A stretch of 64,000 bases of DNA, taken from positions 1 through 64,000 of IMG/VR virus record IMGVR_UViG_3300039106_000244. One strand, given 5' to 3'. Shown piece after piece: positions 49,973 to 62,400 of the stretch. The notes beneath the pieces were generated by a model. It worked only from the letters and a program-made list of their open reading frames with translations, was not told the DNA's origin and made no database searches. This DNA is from a virus. The position numbers were made by a program, and so were the translations under genes. Position 1 is the stretch's first letter. Each line of letters begins with the position of its first letter.

Positions 49973-51214
49973 CTAGTTTAATGCCACCCAGGCAGCACCA
50001 GTATATCCATAAAATGTAGTACCAGCAGTTACAAATACTTGCATACCTGCGGCTGGCGAAGTTATTGCAGCGTCACGTGCTGATGTTGTTGCATATACCG
50101 CATTTTTTACATATCCACTAATAGTTACATTAGTTGCAGTAACATTACCTGTAACATTACCTGTAACATTTCCCCAAAGTGTAGTAGCATATACATTAGC
50201 AAATTTAGTGGCATTTGCACCGATATCTATTGTATTGTTTGCATTTGGCAATAGTGTATTTGATGCAACTATAACACCTTGAGTTAACGTATAACCAGTT
50301 ATAGTTACGTTACCGGTGATACTTGCAGTACCTTGTCCAATAAAATTGCCAGATACTGTAACTGCTCCTGTTGTACCATTGATACCGAGTGCTTTTGTAC
50401 TTACTCCGCCTTTATTAACCCATAAATTCATATCACTATTGTTAGTACTATTTGTTAGACTAACAGAACCACTTGCAGATGCAATAGTTAAATCAGTGCC
50501 AACTACTATGCCGCCGCCGGCTGTAATGCGATATGCAGTACTTACATTCTGATCGCTACGTAAATACGATGAAATATTGTTTAGGGTTAATGAGCTACTA
50601 GCATTACCTGTAAATTGTGCACCTGGTACAGCAAGTTCTGCGGCTAAATTTAAGCCAGGTTTAACTGTTGCAAATCCTAAAATTGATGTTTGTGGAGTAA
50701 ATGTAGCATCTTTGCTTAGAATAGCAATTACGCTATTTGAAATATAGAATTTAACAATAACATGACTAATTGAGCTACTATCTAAAATAGTTTCAACTAT
50801 AGCACCAGATGTTCCAGATGCCGATGTATACGTTGGGCCAATGGTTATCCATGCACTTCCACTCCATATCTTAAGTTGCGCATTGTTAGTGTCCCACCAT
50901 AAATCTCCTGTAACAGGACCAACCGGTGAACTACTAGCCGAGGTAGAACTGCTGATAGGTTTCCATATACTGCCATTATAAATTTTTAATACACTATTTG
51001 TACTATCATACCATAATTGCCCAGTTAGCGCAGGCGACGGAGATGCTGTATTAGAAAAATTTTCTAATAATTTAATATAATTTTCATTTAGAAAAATGCC
51101 ATATCCGGCATAGTTTTTACCAATTAGAGTTAAACTAGTAGCCGAAGAATTAATTGTACCATCTACAATAGTTGCAATTGTTACTCCGGCTGTTGTGGTT
51201 ACGTTATATGACAT
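49973..51214 (-). CDS. tail fibre-like protein (tandem paralogue 1)
   Basis: 413 residues. The N-terminal ~130 residues are shared with the next gene: MSYNVTTTAGVTIATIVDGT, SLTLIGKNYAGYG, ENFSN, then repeated tail-fibre units GQLWYDSTNSVLKIYNGSIW and GDLWWDTNNAQLKIWSGSAW. The middle and end (SVSLTNSTNNSDMNLWVNKG, NTIDIGANATKFANVYATTL) are typical of phage fibre shaft/tip domains. The C-terminus differs from its neighbour's, as expected for adhesins that diversify at the tip. A short coding direct repeat lies at 50139-50174. Confidence 0.85.
   Translation of the reverse strand: MSYNVTTTAGVTIATIVDGTINSSATSLTLIGKNYAGYGIFLNENYIKLLENFSNTASPSPALTGQLWYDSTNSVLKIYNGSIWKPISSSTSASSSPVGPVTGDLWWDTNNAQLKIWSGSAWITIGPTYTSASGTSGAIVETILDSSSISHVIVKFYISNSVIAILSKDATFTPQTSILGFATVKPGLNLAAELAVPGAQFTGNASSSLTLNNISSYLRSDQNVSTAYRITAGGGIVVGTDLTIASASGSVSLTNSTNNSDMNLWVNKGGVSTKALGINGTTGAVTVSGNFIGQGTASITGNVTITGYTLTQGVIVASNTLLPNANNTIDIGANATKFANVYATTLWGNVTGNVTGNVTATNVTISGYVKNAVYATTSARDAAITSPAAGMQVFVTAGTTFYGYTGAAWVALN
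50139..50174. repeat. triple 12-bp direct repeat inside tail fibre gene
   Basis: GTAACATTACCT occurs twice in a row, followed by a partly matching third unit. On the coding (minus) strand it gives a repeated GNVT peptide. Possible replication-slippage site that would change fibre length by four residues at a time. Confidence 0.6.
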
Positions 51215-51234
51215 TATTTTTACCTATTATGTAT

Positions 51235-51242
51235 TATTTATC
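51235..51242 (-). promoter_or_regulatory. GATAAATA box upstream of tail fibre gene
   Basis: GATAAATA on the minus strand, 20 bp before the start at 51214, the same octamer as in the two GIY-YIG leaders but without the hairpin. Possible late-type promoter element. Confidence 0.35.
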
Positions 51243-51246
51243 TGTG

Positions 51247-52620
51247 TTAAGCGGTGTATTGGAACCAAAAATCGCCATCGTGCGATCCAGAATCATTAAC
51301 TCCTGGATCTGGTGCAGATGTACTTACAAATTTAGCACTGCCACCCCACCATTGTCCTGCTGTTGATACATATTCTGTTGTTGCAATTGCAGCATTACCT
51401 GCACTTTGATATGTTTGTGGTTGTGTTATTGCAACTGCGCCATTTTTTAAATTTAAACCAGTAGCACTTGCAGTCAGTACACTAGTACCATCAATTACTA
51501 AATTGGCACTACCTGTACCTACATCAAGAATTTCTAAATAACTATTTCCTTGATATATTTTATTTTGCAAGAATCCAGCATTATTAACAACGAATTCTGT
51601 TGTAGCAATTTGTGTTGTTGCTGTACCAGCAATTGCTGTAGCGGCTGTTGGAACTCCGCCTAATACTGGAGAAGTAGCAAAACTATCATCTACATAATTT
51701 TTTGTAGCAATACCTAACGTCGTTGTTGGGTCATTATTAACTTCAATTACCCCAGCAGTTGCATCGATATGCAAATATTGTATACTATTTGTAATTAAAC
51801 TGATATTACCATTGGTAGAATTATTTGTTATAGTTGCATCGGCTCCGGTTACCGCCAATGATAAGTCTAACCCAGCACCTATTGTAATTCCACTATCGTT
51901 TGCAATACGTAAGTTACCAGTACCGGTATTGTTAATATCTGTACGGAAATAATTACTAGCAATAATGCCGCCTAAATAACTAGCATTATTTGCAGTGCCC
52001 CAGAAAGTTTCACTACTATGTAAATTGTGGCCAGTTTTAATAGTTGTGAACCCGGTAATTGCAACTAACGGAGTAAACTCGCTATCTTGATTAATAATTG
52101 CGGTACGTGTACCATCGATATACAATGATACAACATTATGAGTTACTGCAACTGTATCCACAATTTGTTCCCAAATTGCGCCACCTTTGCCATGTACTTT
52201 GCTCCATACAGGGCCAACTAATTTCCATCCTGAAGCAGTATACGGGGTTGTTCCATCATAAACGTATAATTGTTCAGCATAAGTATCCCACCAAATGTCG
52301 CCAGAGACAACTGTCGATGGCGCACCAAGTGTACTACTATTTTGTGCTGTTGCACTGCTAATAATTTTAAAATATGTGCCAGTATAAACTTTTAATAATT
52401 TAGCTGCTGTATCCCACCAAAGTTGCCCTGGCAATGGATTGCTTGGTTCAATATCGTATGCAAAATTTTCAACTAGTGCTACTAAATTATCAGTCATTAT
52501 CTGACCATAGTTAGCATAGTTACGACCAACTAATGTTAAACTAGTCTGAGACGTATCCACTGTACCATCTAAAATAGTACCAAGTGTTGTTCCGTTTGTT
52601 TTTCTTATTATATACGACAT
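51247..52620 (-). CDS. tail fibre-like protein (tandem paralogue 2)
   Basis: 457 residues. N-terminus MSYIIRKTNGTTLGTILDGT, SLTLVGRNYANYG, ENFAYDIEPSNPLPGQLWWD and GDIWWDTYAEQLYVYDG are shared with the gene at 49973; ITGFTTIKTGHNL also recurs (ILGFATVKPGLNL there). The C-terminal part is different: ATKNYVDDSFATSPVLGGVP and tandem ATTEFV/ATTEYV units (about 345 and 420) typical of phage fibre linker repeats, then a closing GDFWFQYTA. Probably the attachment and tip halves of a receptor-binding fibre. Confidence 0.85.
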   Translation of the reverse strand: MSYIIRKTNGTTLGTILDGTVDTSQTSLTLVGRNYANYGQIMTDNLVALVENFAYDIEPSNPLPGQLWWDTAAKLLKVYTGTYFKIISSATAQNSSTLGAPSTVVSGDIWWDTYAEQLYVYDGTTPYTASGWKLVGPVWSKVHGKGGAIWEQIVDTVAVTHNVVSLYIDGTRTAIINQDSEFTPLVAITGFTTIKTGHNLHSSETFWGTANNASYLGGIIASNYFRTDINNTGTGNLRIANDSGITIGAGLDLSLAVTGADATITNNSTNGNISLITNSIQYLHIDATAGVIEVNNDPTTTLGIATKNYVDDSFATSPVLGGVPTAATAIAGTATTQIATTEFVVNNAGFLQNKIYQGNSYLEILDVGTGSANLVIDGTSVLTASATGLNLKNGAVAITQPQTYQSAGNAAIATTEYVSTAGQWWGGSAKFVSTSAPDPGVNDSGSHDGDFWFQYTA

Positions 52621-52633
52621 TTTATTATCCTAG

Positions 52634-53245
52634 TTATGCTATAGTACTTAAATTAGTTAAAGTTGAAATACGCACTGTATAATCAATTTGAATTAGTCTA
52701 TTTAATGATTTTTGTACTGGACTAAAAATCACGTGTGTTAATAATTTACCAAGGCCATCACCCGATGTGCTAAATCCTTTTAAGCCCAATTCATCAAATA
52801 CAAATTGTCCATTCAGATCCTGGCTATTATCAAACACTGCTTGTCCATTTGGTTCGCCGTAGTCTAATAAACAACTTACAATAATATCACTATAAATTTG
52901 ACCAGGCACGTGCGTTATTACTAGTTTATTTCTTAGTGGATCACCATTTGCTGCATTGGTATCATCAACAATTTTGTAATATTGCGGACTATATAAGTCA
53001 GCATTCTGTACATTGGTATTAGTCGGCAGGTATGTAATAACTCCGGTAGGGTCAACTGTAGTACCACCATTGCCAAAATGCATTTCTGTAATAAAATTTA
53101 CACCTTTATTACTTAAACTTTGTGCAATTGCTTCGCTCATGTTTTCATAGTGAATAGCATTGTCTTTGTCAACAAACATTTCATGTGTAATAGGATCGTA
53201 TATTTTTAAAAATCCTCTAATACTAAAATTAGCCATTGATAACAT
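52634..53245 (-). CDS. tail/baseplate-associated structural protein (203 aa)
   Basis: 203 residues. Begins MLSMANFSIRGFLKIYDPIT; the segment GFLKIYDPITHEMFVDKDNA is shared with the 50-residue gene just upstream. Then HYENMSEAIAQSLSNKGVNF, IYSDIIVSCLLDYGEPNGQA and QKSLNRLIQIDYTVRI. The pattern suggests a baseplate or fibre-connector protein; not firmly recognised. AGGAGA lies about 8 nt before ATG 53245, and the start overlaps the upstream stop (TAATG). Confidence 0.75.
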   Translation of the reverse strand: MLSMANFSIRGFLKIYDPITHEMFVDKDNAIHYENMSEAIAQSLSNKGVNFITEMHFGNGGTTVDPTGVITYLPTNTNVQNADLYSPQYYKIVDDTNAANGDPLRNKLVITHVPGQIYSDIIVSCLLDYGEPNGQAVFDNSQDLNGQFVFDELGLKGFSTSGDGLGKLLTHVIFSPVQKSLNRLIQIDYTVRISTLTNLSTIA

Positions 53246-53397
53246 TATGCTCTCTCCTGTACAAATATTTCTTTAGTTTCAGGATCAAATATTTTAATAT
53301 GCCCTTGAATATGTATACCACCGCGCTCATCAGGTTGCTTAGACGGTGTTGCTGTTGGTTGTGTTTTTATTGTTGAATCTTGCATTTTTTTATCCAT
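53245..53397 (-). CDS. 50-aa protein repeating the N-terminus of its neighbour
   Basis: 50 residues. A Thr/Pro/Gln-rich start (MDKKMQDSTIKTQPTATPSK) is followed by GHIKIFDPETKEIFVQERA, which aligns with GFLKIYDPITHEMFVDKDNA of the gene at 52634. It could be a mini-adapter that uses the same docking element, or a duplicated remnant. The stop overlaps the next start (TAATG). An AATAAATA late-box-like element is at 53403-53410. Confidence 0.75.
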   Translation of the reverse strand: MDKKMQDSTIKTQPTATPSKQPDERGGIHIQGHIKIFDPETKEIFVQERA

Positions 53398-53446
53398 ATA
53401 CTTATTTATTTCAATCCTACTAACAGTTATTGTATTTACCGTATAT

Positions 53447-56400
53447 CTATGGTGCGATTAATGTTGCTGTACTTGCTTTTAAGAATGTAACCGGTGCAGT
53501 TGTTGCTCCATTAAATCCTGTCCCATCTGTTGCTACTCCGCTACCTAAATTATACCATACGTTGGTTGTATGCAATGATATATTAGCTGCAATAGTTACG
53601 TTACCGTTGCTATCAACAAATGGGTTGCCAGCATCATTTCTACCAACTGGCACAATACTTAATGGATACACATTACCTGTGCTTGTTCCATTTATTATTA
53701 TCGCTGAACTAAGTGATACATTGCTAGTTATTGTAGTTGGATAGATTGCAACATTAGATCCATTAATTGCAATATTACCACCAGCTTTACCAGTAGTTAA
53801 TGTTGTAATTCCATAGTAACTTAATGAAATGTTGCTAACATTAGCACCGCTTGTTAATACTGTTAAATTAGCACCAGTCGATGATTGTGTTATATAATCA
53901 CCAGCAGTTACAGTAACATTTCCACTTAGAGCTACATCATTATTTTGATATGTTAGACTATTTGTATTATTGCGTATAACCAACAACACTCTTGCAACTG
54001 AATCAATACCAGCTACTGTCATTGACGCACCAGATACAGATTGTGTTATTACATCACCAACATTGGCACTTACGTTACCAGTTAATGAAAGATAGTACGA
54101 ACGAGTTGTTGTTACCGTATATGGTGTAATTGTGCTAAGTGAAATATTAGAAACTACATTTGGCACAAGTTGATCAATGCTACCATCAGTTATAAGTGTT
54201 CCAGCAGTGTAAAGTGCTGGTGTACCTGTACCTTGTGTGCCTCGACGTATTTGCCCAAGTGTATTTGTTAATAGATTACGTGTGTAATAAGTTATACGTT
54301 CACCATTAATAAATATCACGCCAGGGATAGCAATTTGTCCTAATCCTACTGTGTCGATAAATGGTGCAGTTAACTTACTTGCATCTGCCACAACAATTGT
54401 AGTGTCGGTTATTGCTAAATTAGAAGCAAGTGTAGTCGAATGTGCAGATGCTATACGTAAATAACTTTCTTCACGCATCATATTGCTAAACATTCTATAG
54501 CCAATTACATCGACATTACCATTGATTTTAGTATACACTTGCATATCTAATGTATCAAATACAATACCCGGTACCAATTCTTCAGGAGCATGGCTCGAGT
54601 ATGTATCGACATACGCACCGCCAGCCACATTAATATCTTCTGCTCGTGTGCCTAATGCTAAATCAGTGTAATCACTGCGTATAATCGAATCAATAGTATA
54701 ATCATCGAGCATCGGTAATCCATCGGCATCGTATTGAATATTATCAAATACACCTTCGTCAAATGGTGTTGGCCCACTAAAGCCAGGTGCTTGGTCAAAA
54801 CCAGCACCTTGTACTTTTACACCCGGATATCCAATACCTCGTAATAATTGGGTTAAATCACGAGCTGGCATTGATGCACCTGGCTCATAATATCCAGTAA
54901 TACGATCATTTGCAGTAGTAAAATCAGATGCATTGTAAATAGTATAATCGGTTGTATGTATGAACGTAGATCCAGATACTATATTTGCAGTTACGATATA
55001 TGCGTTACGAGTTGCTGTTTCTAGCGAGCCGGTATGTGTTACTATATCACCAATTGTATAGGCAGTATTTGCAGACCATTCCTGCACCGAACTTGTATAA
55101 TTAACTCTATCAAATTTTAATGTTGTATTAATACTGCGAACTTGATTATTAGCAAGCATAGCATACGCACGTGCAGGAGTTGTACAACTACCATTAATAA
55201 GCACAGTTGGAGTTACATAATAACCACTACCACCAGCGATGATATCAATTCTAATTACAGTGCCCAGGTCAAAATCAATAATTGCACGTGCAGTTGCACC
55301 GGACGCAGCAAGTCCACCATCGACTATAGTAACTATTGGTTCGGCAGTATAACCACTGCCGCTATACTCCACTACGATACTCTCAACTTTGTAATTTCTA
55401 TTAGCATACCATTGACTATATGTATCAGTTTGCCATAATGCCTCATCTTTAATTATATTTTCGCCACTCGGACTACGGAATATCTGTGTGTCAGTATCAT
55501 AATATGCCGGTACATCAAAATCAGATATGTTACCAGCATACTCATCGGTGCTATTGTAGTTAATTGAATATTCGCGTATTTTAGTCGAATATGGTTTAAC
55601 TTCTGAGATATAATCTTGATAATAAGTTTGATTATCTTTAATATAATTAGGAGTTTGTGCAAGTGTTCGTAGGGTATGAGCTACACTAATAAAACTAGTT
55701 TTAAATATCCAATCAACATATTTTTGTTCATTGAATATGTAATTAACTACAACAAAAAATAATTTATTAAATTCAGAATCTAATTCTCCAACAAAAATAT
55801 CATCTCGTAATGCTGTAATTATATACCGAACTTCGATTGTTGGAGTTGTATTATTAATAAGAGTACCGTTTGATGTTTTTAATTGCACAGTTCCATTTTG
55901 AATGCCTACGACATCAAAGTGATTTTGACTATTAAGTACAAGAAGATTCCATCCGTGGTCCCCACCGCGGCTAACTCTAACTAATACATCGTCACCGACT
56001 TTAACCGGTAATTTCAATGCATCGGTTAATGTATCAACTACATATTCAAGTTGAGTTTCAACTCCGTACCCAGGTGCGTACCAATCAACATAATCCCAAT
56101 ATAAATCTGTTTTATAACTTTGTATTTTAACTACTTCCCATGTATTGTTAATAGACAATTCATAAACTACCCAAAGATTATTACGTGTAGTATCTTGTTC
56201 TACTAATATTTTATAACCAGGGTCTAGTGTAGTTATATCAATCAATTCTAATTCTAATTCTGTTGCAATTTTTAAATCATATTCACCTAATTTAATATTA
56301 GGTTGCGGTTCAGACGCAGTAAGATTAGTTAAATCACAATTTCGTGCAATTGGTGTAGTTATTAATACACTATTAGCATAGTCTATTAGATTAGACCATG

Positions 56401-59400
56401 CTGTGAATCTATCAATAAACATTGTTTGGCGCGGTCTTACTCCGAGTCCAAATTTATCTGCTGTGCTCAATGCCGGATCGGGTACAGTTGCACCTAATAT
56501 ATCAATACCCGCTAAACTATCAATCAATTTATTAATAATTTTTGGAGATATTGCGCTATCTGCATTACCTTTTTGTATTAATTCATATTCACTATGTATA
56601 ATATTAGTATTTTTAATTGTATTATAATCAATATGTAATATAGTATTTTGTGATGATAGATAATCAACTATGTTGTATACAATAAGTGCATTATTTTGTA
56701 TAATTGCCGCGTATGGAACTCCTTGATTTTTAGGATTTTCAATTATATCTTGTACCGCAAGAATTGGTATATGTCTAAATTCATTATTTGGGTCAACTGT
56801 TGTTTTATTTTTAACCCAATAAAAATATTTAATACCAATAATATTAGTGATTGGATCAACGAAAATAAGTTCGACGTATGCAGAATCATCTTCGTATTTT
56901 GGTTGGCCTTCGCCGCCATTTGCAACATACATACTAGGTAGGTATGCACTTTCTACCCATTCAAGCACTTCGACAATTGAACCCGGAAATAATTTGCCCC
57001 AGTTGATACTACGATACGTTAAGGTATCTTGTTCGTAATCTATATAACTAAGTAAACTCAAATTCCACCATACTTGGCCAACTTGATTACTGTTCCAGAA
57101 TATATTATCGTTTAAATTAACTGCATTATTTGTTCCGCGGTTGTATACCGCCGGATCGTACCCAGTTTTATATGATATTTCTTGTTCTGCTAATCCAGAT
57201 ATCTTACCCTTTGCAGGGTCAATAAATTCCAGTGTTTTTAAAATAGTATTTGATAAATTACTATATAGATACAATCTGCTAATAGATTCAATGTCTACTG
57301 TAGGTTGTTGATAACGTAATAAACTCCACCCACGTTTGCCAGTTGGATTACTAAACACGTATATGCTTCCGCCATCTGTGATTGTTGTATCATCGCTTGG
57401 TGCACTCACTACAATGTGTCCGCCAATTACATCAATTGCAGCACCAAAGCCATCGCCGGTATTTAAGTCAGTCGGATCAAGTTGTTGACAAAATGCATAG
57501 CGGCCTGGATGTTCAACTGCATTACGTGGATCATCGTATAATTCATAAGTGTATACGCTTCCACTAGCATTAACACTATCAAAGAATGCTGTAGAAATAT
57601 TATCAAATGTTGTTGCTGTTCCATCATCAAATGTAGTATAATGATTTGTTGTTCCGCGATCACTACTAATCACCAACATATATGCATTACGGGCCAAGAT
57701 AACTTTAGTACCAAAATATTCATTGTTACTATGGTACGGGTTAACAATAATCTGCATGAATGCAAATATAGCCATGCCAGCGTCTTCGTACACGGTGCCA
57801 CTTGCTGATAGGATACGTAAACGATTTTTAGCTACAGTTTTATCACTATTCAATCTTAAATAACCTGCTTCATTAACTGCGGTGATACCTAATAGATTAG
57901 CGTCATTGATATCTTGTACTAAACTATCTAAACTTGTACCGGTTACAGTAATTTGGAAGTTATCTAACCGAATTGTATCGCCTGGAGTAAACGTTGGATT
58001 ATGTATATAACCTGTATTAGTACCGTAAAGTGTTCCTCTATTATGGAATTTCCAAACTGCACCGGTGTTGTAAATTGTACCTGCATTGTAATACGGAGCA
58101 CCGATATAGAATGCGCAATTGTTTGAACATATTGTTAACGCCGAACCAAATCGTGCCCCTGCTTGAATTGCACTTAAACTACCATCTAGCGTATCAATGC
58201 CAATTAATCTTTCTAATAGAGTAAATTTATTAGTTTCAATTTTTACAACTTTACCTACCCCAAGTGGCACAAATAAAGTTATTTCATTTGTTCCAGTTTT
58301 TGTATAATTAAATATTTCAATATCATCAACTGTTACTTTATGTACATCGGCTATTATTTCTTGCGTAGTATATACTGTACCATTTGTGCTATTAAATGCT
58401 TCGATTACACGATCATATACATATACTGCACCAGCCTGTGCAAGTGTCACTCCAGTTGACCCAATTACGCCATCTCCTGGTGCACCAACTCCGAGTTGTG
58501 CTCCGTTCAAACTTGCATCAATGCAATATCCAAACTCACTGCCTGCAGGTCCAGAAATAGTTTCAACTAATGTGTAATACGGACCTTGTGAAATTGTAAA
58601 TGTGCCATTTACATTACCCGATATAAATGTTATTGTTTGTCCACTTATAGTATAATCGATTCTTGGAATATATGTACGTGTTGCACTTGTTACTAATACC
58701 GAATTAGCATCAGTTGAGCTAACTATTGTATCACGAGTAAACGGTACTGTTATTGTAGATACGGAACCAGATGTAGTAACATTTCCGGTAGCTTCAGTTA
58801 CAAAGCGTTGTAAGCCATATACATAAACTTTTGGAGTTGCTTCATATGGTGCACTAACGTATAACCAGTGTCCTAACTCATCAAATGCGAATCCTGTACC
58901 AAATTTGCCACCGGTTGCACTTACATTACCGGCAATAACCTGTCCACGAACCCAATTTTCAGTGCTAGCAGTTTCTTTATATATGTACATTAATCCGACA
59001 TTAGCAGCACCGCCTAACCCAGAACTTGTTGGTGCGCTAATTGCTAGTGTTTCTCTTGTGTCGACTCCATCATTGATAAACGAATCAACTGCGGTATCAA
59101 TATGTGAACCAAATGTAAATGTGTTTGCACCATCTGGTATTATCGAAGTTGTTTCAACATATACATTAGATGCATTTTTTTCAAATATATTTACTGCACC
59201 TGTATTAGTTGAGACAGATAAATTTGCGTATAATGTAGTACCAGTAAAAATAGTTTGTTCAGCGTTATCAATCATTTTTAATGATCGGCCAAAACCTATG
59301 TTTGCAGAGTATTCGCTAGTATTTTTTACAAGGCGTTGGCCCATAGACCACGGATGTGTTTTTTCATACACTTTCCATGTACCACTTGGCTGTGTACCAA

Positions 59401-62400
59401 ATGGTTGCCCTTGTACTGCATTAGTTTCTGCATCATCATCAATCCAAATCTTTTCACCTATGTGCCAGCCGTGCGGTGGTACATATAGACGTGCAGTTTC
59501 CATGTAATCAAATCGTAAACTGTGTAAGTTAAATAACATACCATTACCATCAATAGTAGTTAATTGTGCTGTATCTCCAGAATATTTAACTAATATATTT
59601 GTAAGATCGAGTACTTCCTCAACTTGATAGAAGCCATCAAATGCTGTATTAAAATTGCGAGTCATGAACACATCGCCTACAAGTAATCCGTGTAGTTTAT
59701 TTGTAGTAAATGTTATATAACCATCAAGTGAATTAGATACTAAAATAATATTATTGTCAGTTTCTGTTATTCTATAAACATTCCAATTTTGAGTGAAATC
59801 TTTGGCGCACCAAATAGTATAACCGGTGCCCATTGCATTTAATCTATCATCTAAATTTACAAAATTAGCAAGATCAAATATAGTAGTCGATACATCATTT
59901 ATATTTACATAACCAGCAGTTAAAATATCATTACTATAATCACTATGTGCATCTCTGTTTAATGCAATCGTGCCATTATACTGTTCAGTTGATTTATATA
60001 ATTGTGACTTATTAAATATAGTCACACCATTTCCACTAGTATCGGTTACAAATGAAGCTGTTGCAGGATTAACACTAAATGCTTTTTCATCTAATGCAAG
60101 TTCTACATATGGATTTATATTTAATGCACCATACTCACCTGTCCGTATTGCCCACTCTTCGTAAAAATTAATTGAGTTACCGGTATTATTAAATTCTGCA
60201 TTAATTAATTGATTAACTGCATTAGCAGAACCTTTTTGTTTAATGAATCCTTTATATAATTCAATCTGAGTAGTATCACTTAATCCAAGGTCTGCTAAGT
60301 ATTGACGTGGTTTAAATCCAATTAAACCATGACTATATCTGATTTGATCCGAATCATTAAAGGTTGTGTGCGAATTATAATATAATTGAGATTTAGCCGC
60401 AATAGTAGCAAAATTTGGCATTAATCCTTTTTTAATCTCACTTGCTGCAATTTGTTTCCAGTATGCAAACGCAAACTCAATAGTTGCTGATATGTTTTGT
60501 AATGCAACATAAAATTGATTTTTATATTGTACTAAATCACCTTTTAAATAATCCTTGCCACCTTGCCACACATCTATAGCACCAGAATTATACATAAAGC
60601 CCGGTGCATTTAAGCTGCCATCCCAGTCTGCAGTTTTTTGTCCAATTAATTTTAATCTAAATTGTCTATTGCCAAGTTCGGGTTTATATATTACATCGTT
60701 GAATACAGTAGTATTATCAAATATCAACACATGTTCATATTGTACTAGATTTAATTCAATGTATCCTATAACCGCATCATTTGTTAATGTTATTTTAAAT
60801 GAAGTAGGACTACGTAATACATTATAATTTGTAGTTTTAACTAAAGTAAAATTCTGATCTAACACTCTCGAACCATGTTGATTATCTGTAATTGCATCTG
60901 TAATTGCACCTACTGTAACTACATTCAATACATTAGCAACCGGTGATAATACCAAGATGCTGCCTGCAGCCCAACCTTGTTGTGCCCAAAATATGAATTC
61001 TTTAATTGACAATTTCCAGTTACGTGTTTCGCCTAGTTGTTCATCAGTGTCGTTAAATGTAAACCCTTGTGCCATTAAATGTCGTTCGTAACTAATTAAG
61101 AAATCGGCTATTTGTTGTTGACTATTAAACTCGTATCCATATGGAACTGTTAATTTTAAGTTCTGATAATCTTTAAACACAGTTACAGAATTATTTAATA
61201 CATTAATTTTATATGCATTTGAGTTAATTACACTTGGAATAATAGTAAAGTACGGGTTAGATAAATTATATCCACGTACACTATATCCATTTGTAGTTTT
61301 TTCAATGATCACGCCACTGTATGCTATTTTTTCCACAGGAGTTGATTTATATAAATGTACATTATAATTTTCGTTTGGAATAATAATACTATCATTTGTA
61401 CTTGTTGGGGAACTTTGTTCTGCCAATACCTGTAGATATTTTTGATCACTAAATCCTGCCATTTTATATGCAAGATTAATTTCGTAATTTTTTAGTAATG
61501 GAGTAATAATAGTAGATGGATCAATGCCTTGATTTACTAAGAAATCTGCAATCCAGTTTATATAACCTGCTGTTCTTACTACTGTGCCAGATGATGTATC
61601 ACCATTAAATGTTAATGATGTTTGTTTAATATGATCATTGGTATCAGTTAGATATTGTCCTATATTCTTATTCATTGAATAGCGTGAAACATCTATCAAT
61701 AAGCCAAAGTATCTAGCAGGCTTTGCCAATGCAAGTGCTTGTTGCATAGCAAATGGGAAATCACTGCTATTACGCCATGCTGTTTCAACTGGACCTTCGT
61801 GTCCTACTGCCCATGATGTTGCGGCTCTAATAGAATTAAATGATGCTGTCATAATCGATGCTGGATTCTTTAAGAATCCGTGATCGTCAACTGGGATAGC
61901 AGTTGACAGCCCGGGACGAATAAAGTTAGGTGCTATACCAGCATTTTCGCCTCTTCTGATTAATCCTGCTTCTAAATCATCCCATAATAATTTATTACCG
62001 CCGGTGTATGGTGCAGGACCGTACTCTTCTTCCCACCAAGCTGGTTTTATCGCAAACCCTAACATTTCCCATGGTGTCTGATGTGGGCGAATTGTATCAT
62101 AATAATATTGATAACATGCTCGCCAACTACCCGGCAATGCTTCTCCACTAATTCTATCAACAAAGCGACTATAGTTCCATGTAAATGGATCATTACTTTC
62201 AAAAGTATCATTTACTGTGAAATCAATTTTGTTATTACCTATCCAATTTAAAAAACTCTTAGATAATAATTGATTAACTTCTGTTAATGAATAATCATCA
62301 TTTCTAAATTTTCCAGATTTAACAGAATAAATGTCTTGGTAGCTACCATTATCAAGTAATTTAATATTATTGTATATACGTTTTTCTAATTCTAATACAA

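Noticed and set aside
58905-59507. 200-codon plus-strand frame inside the giant tail gene region
   Set aside because: Fully antisense to the tail protein in its FG-GAP region, with no start signals or recognisable motif.
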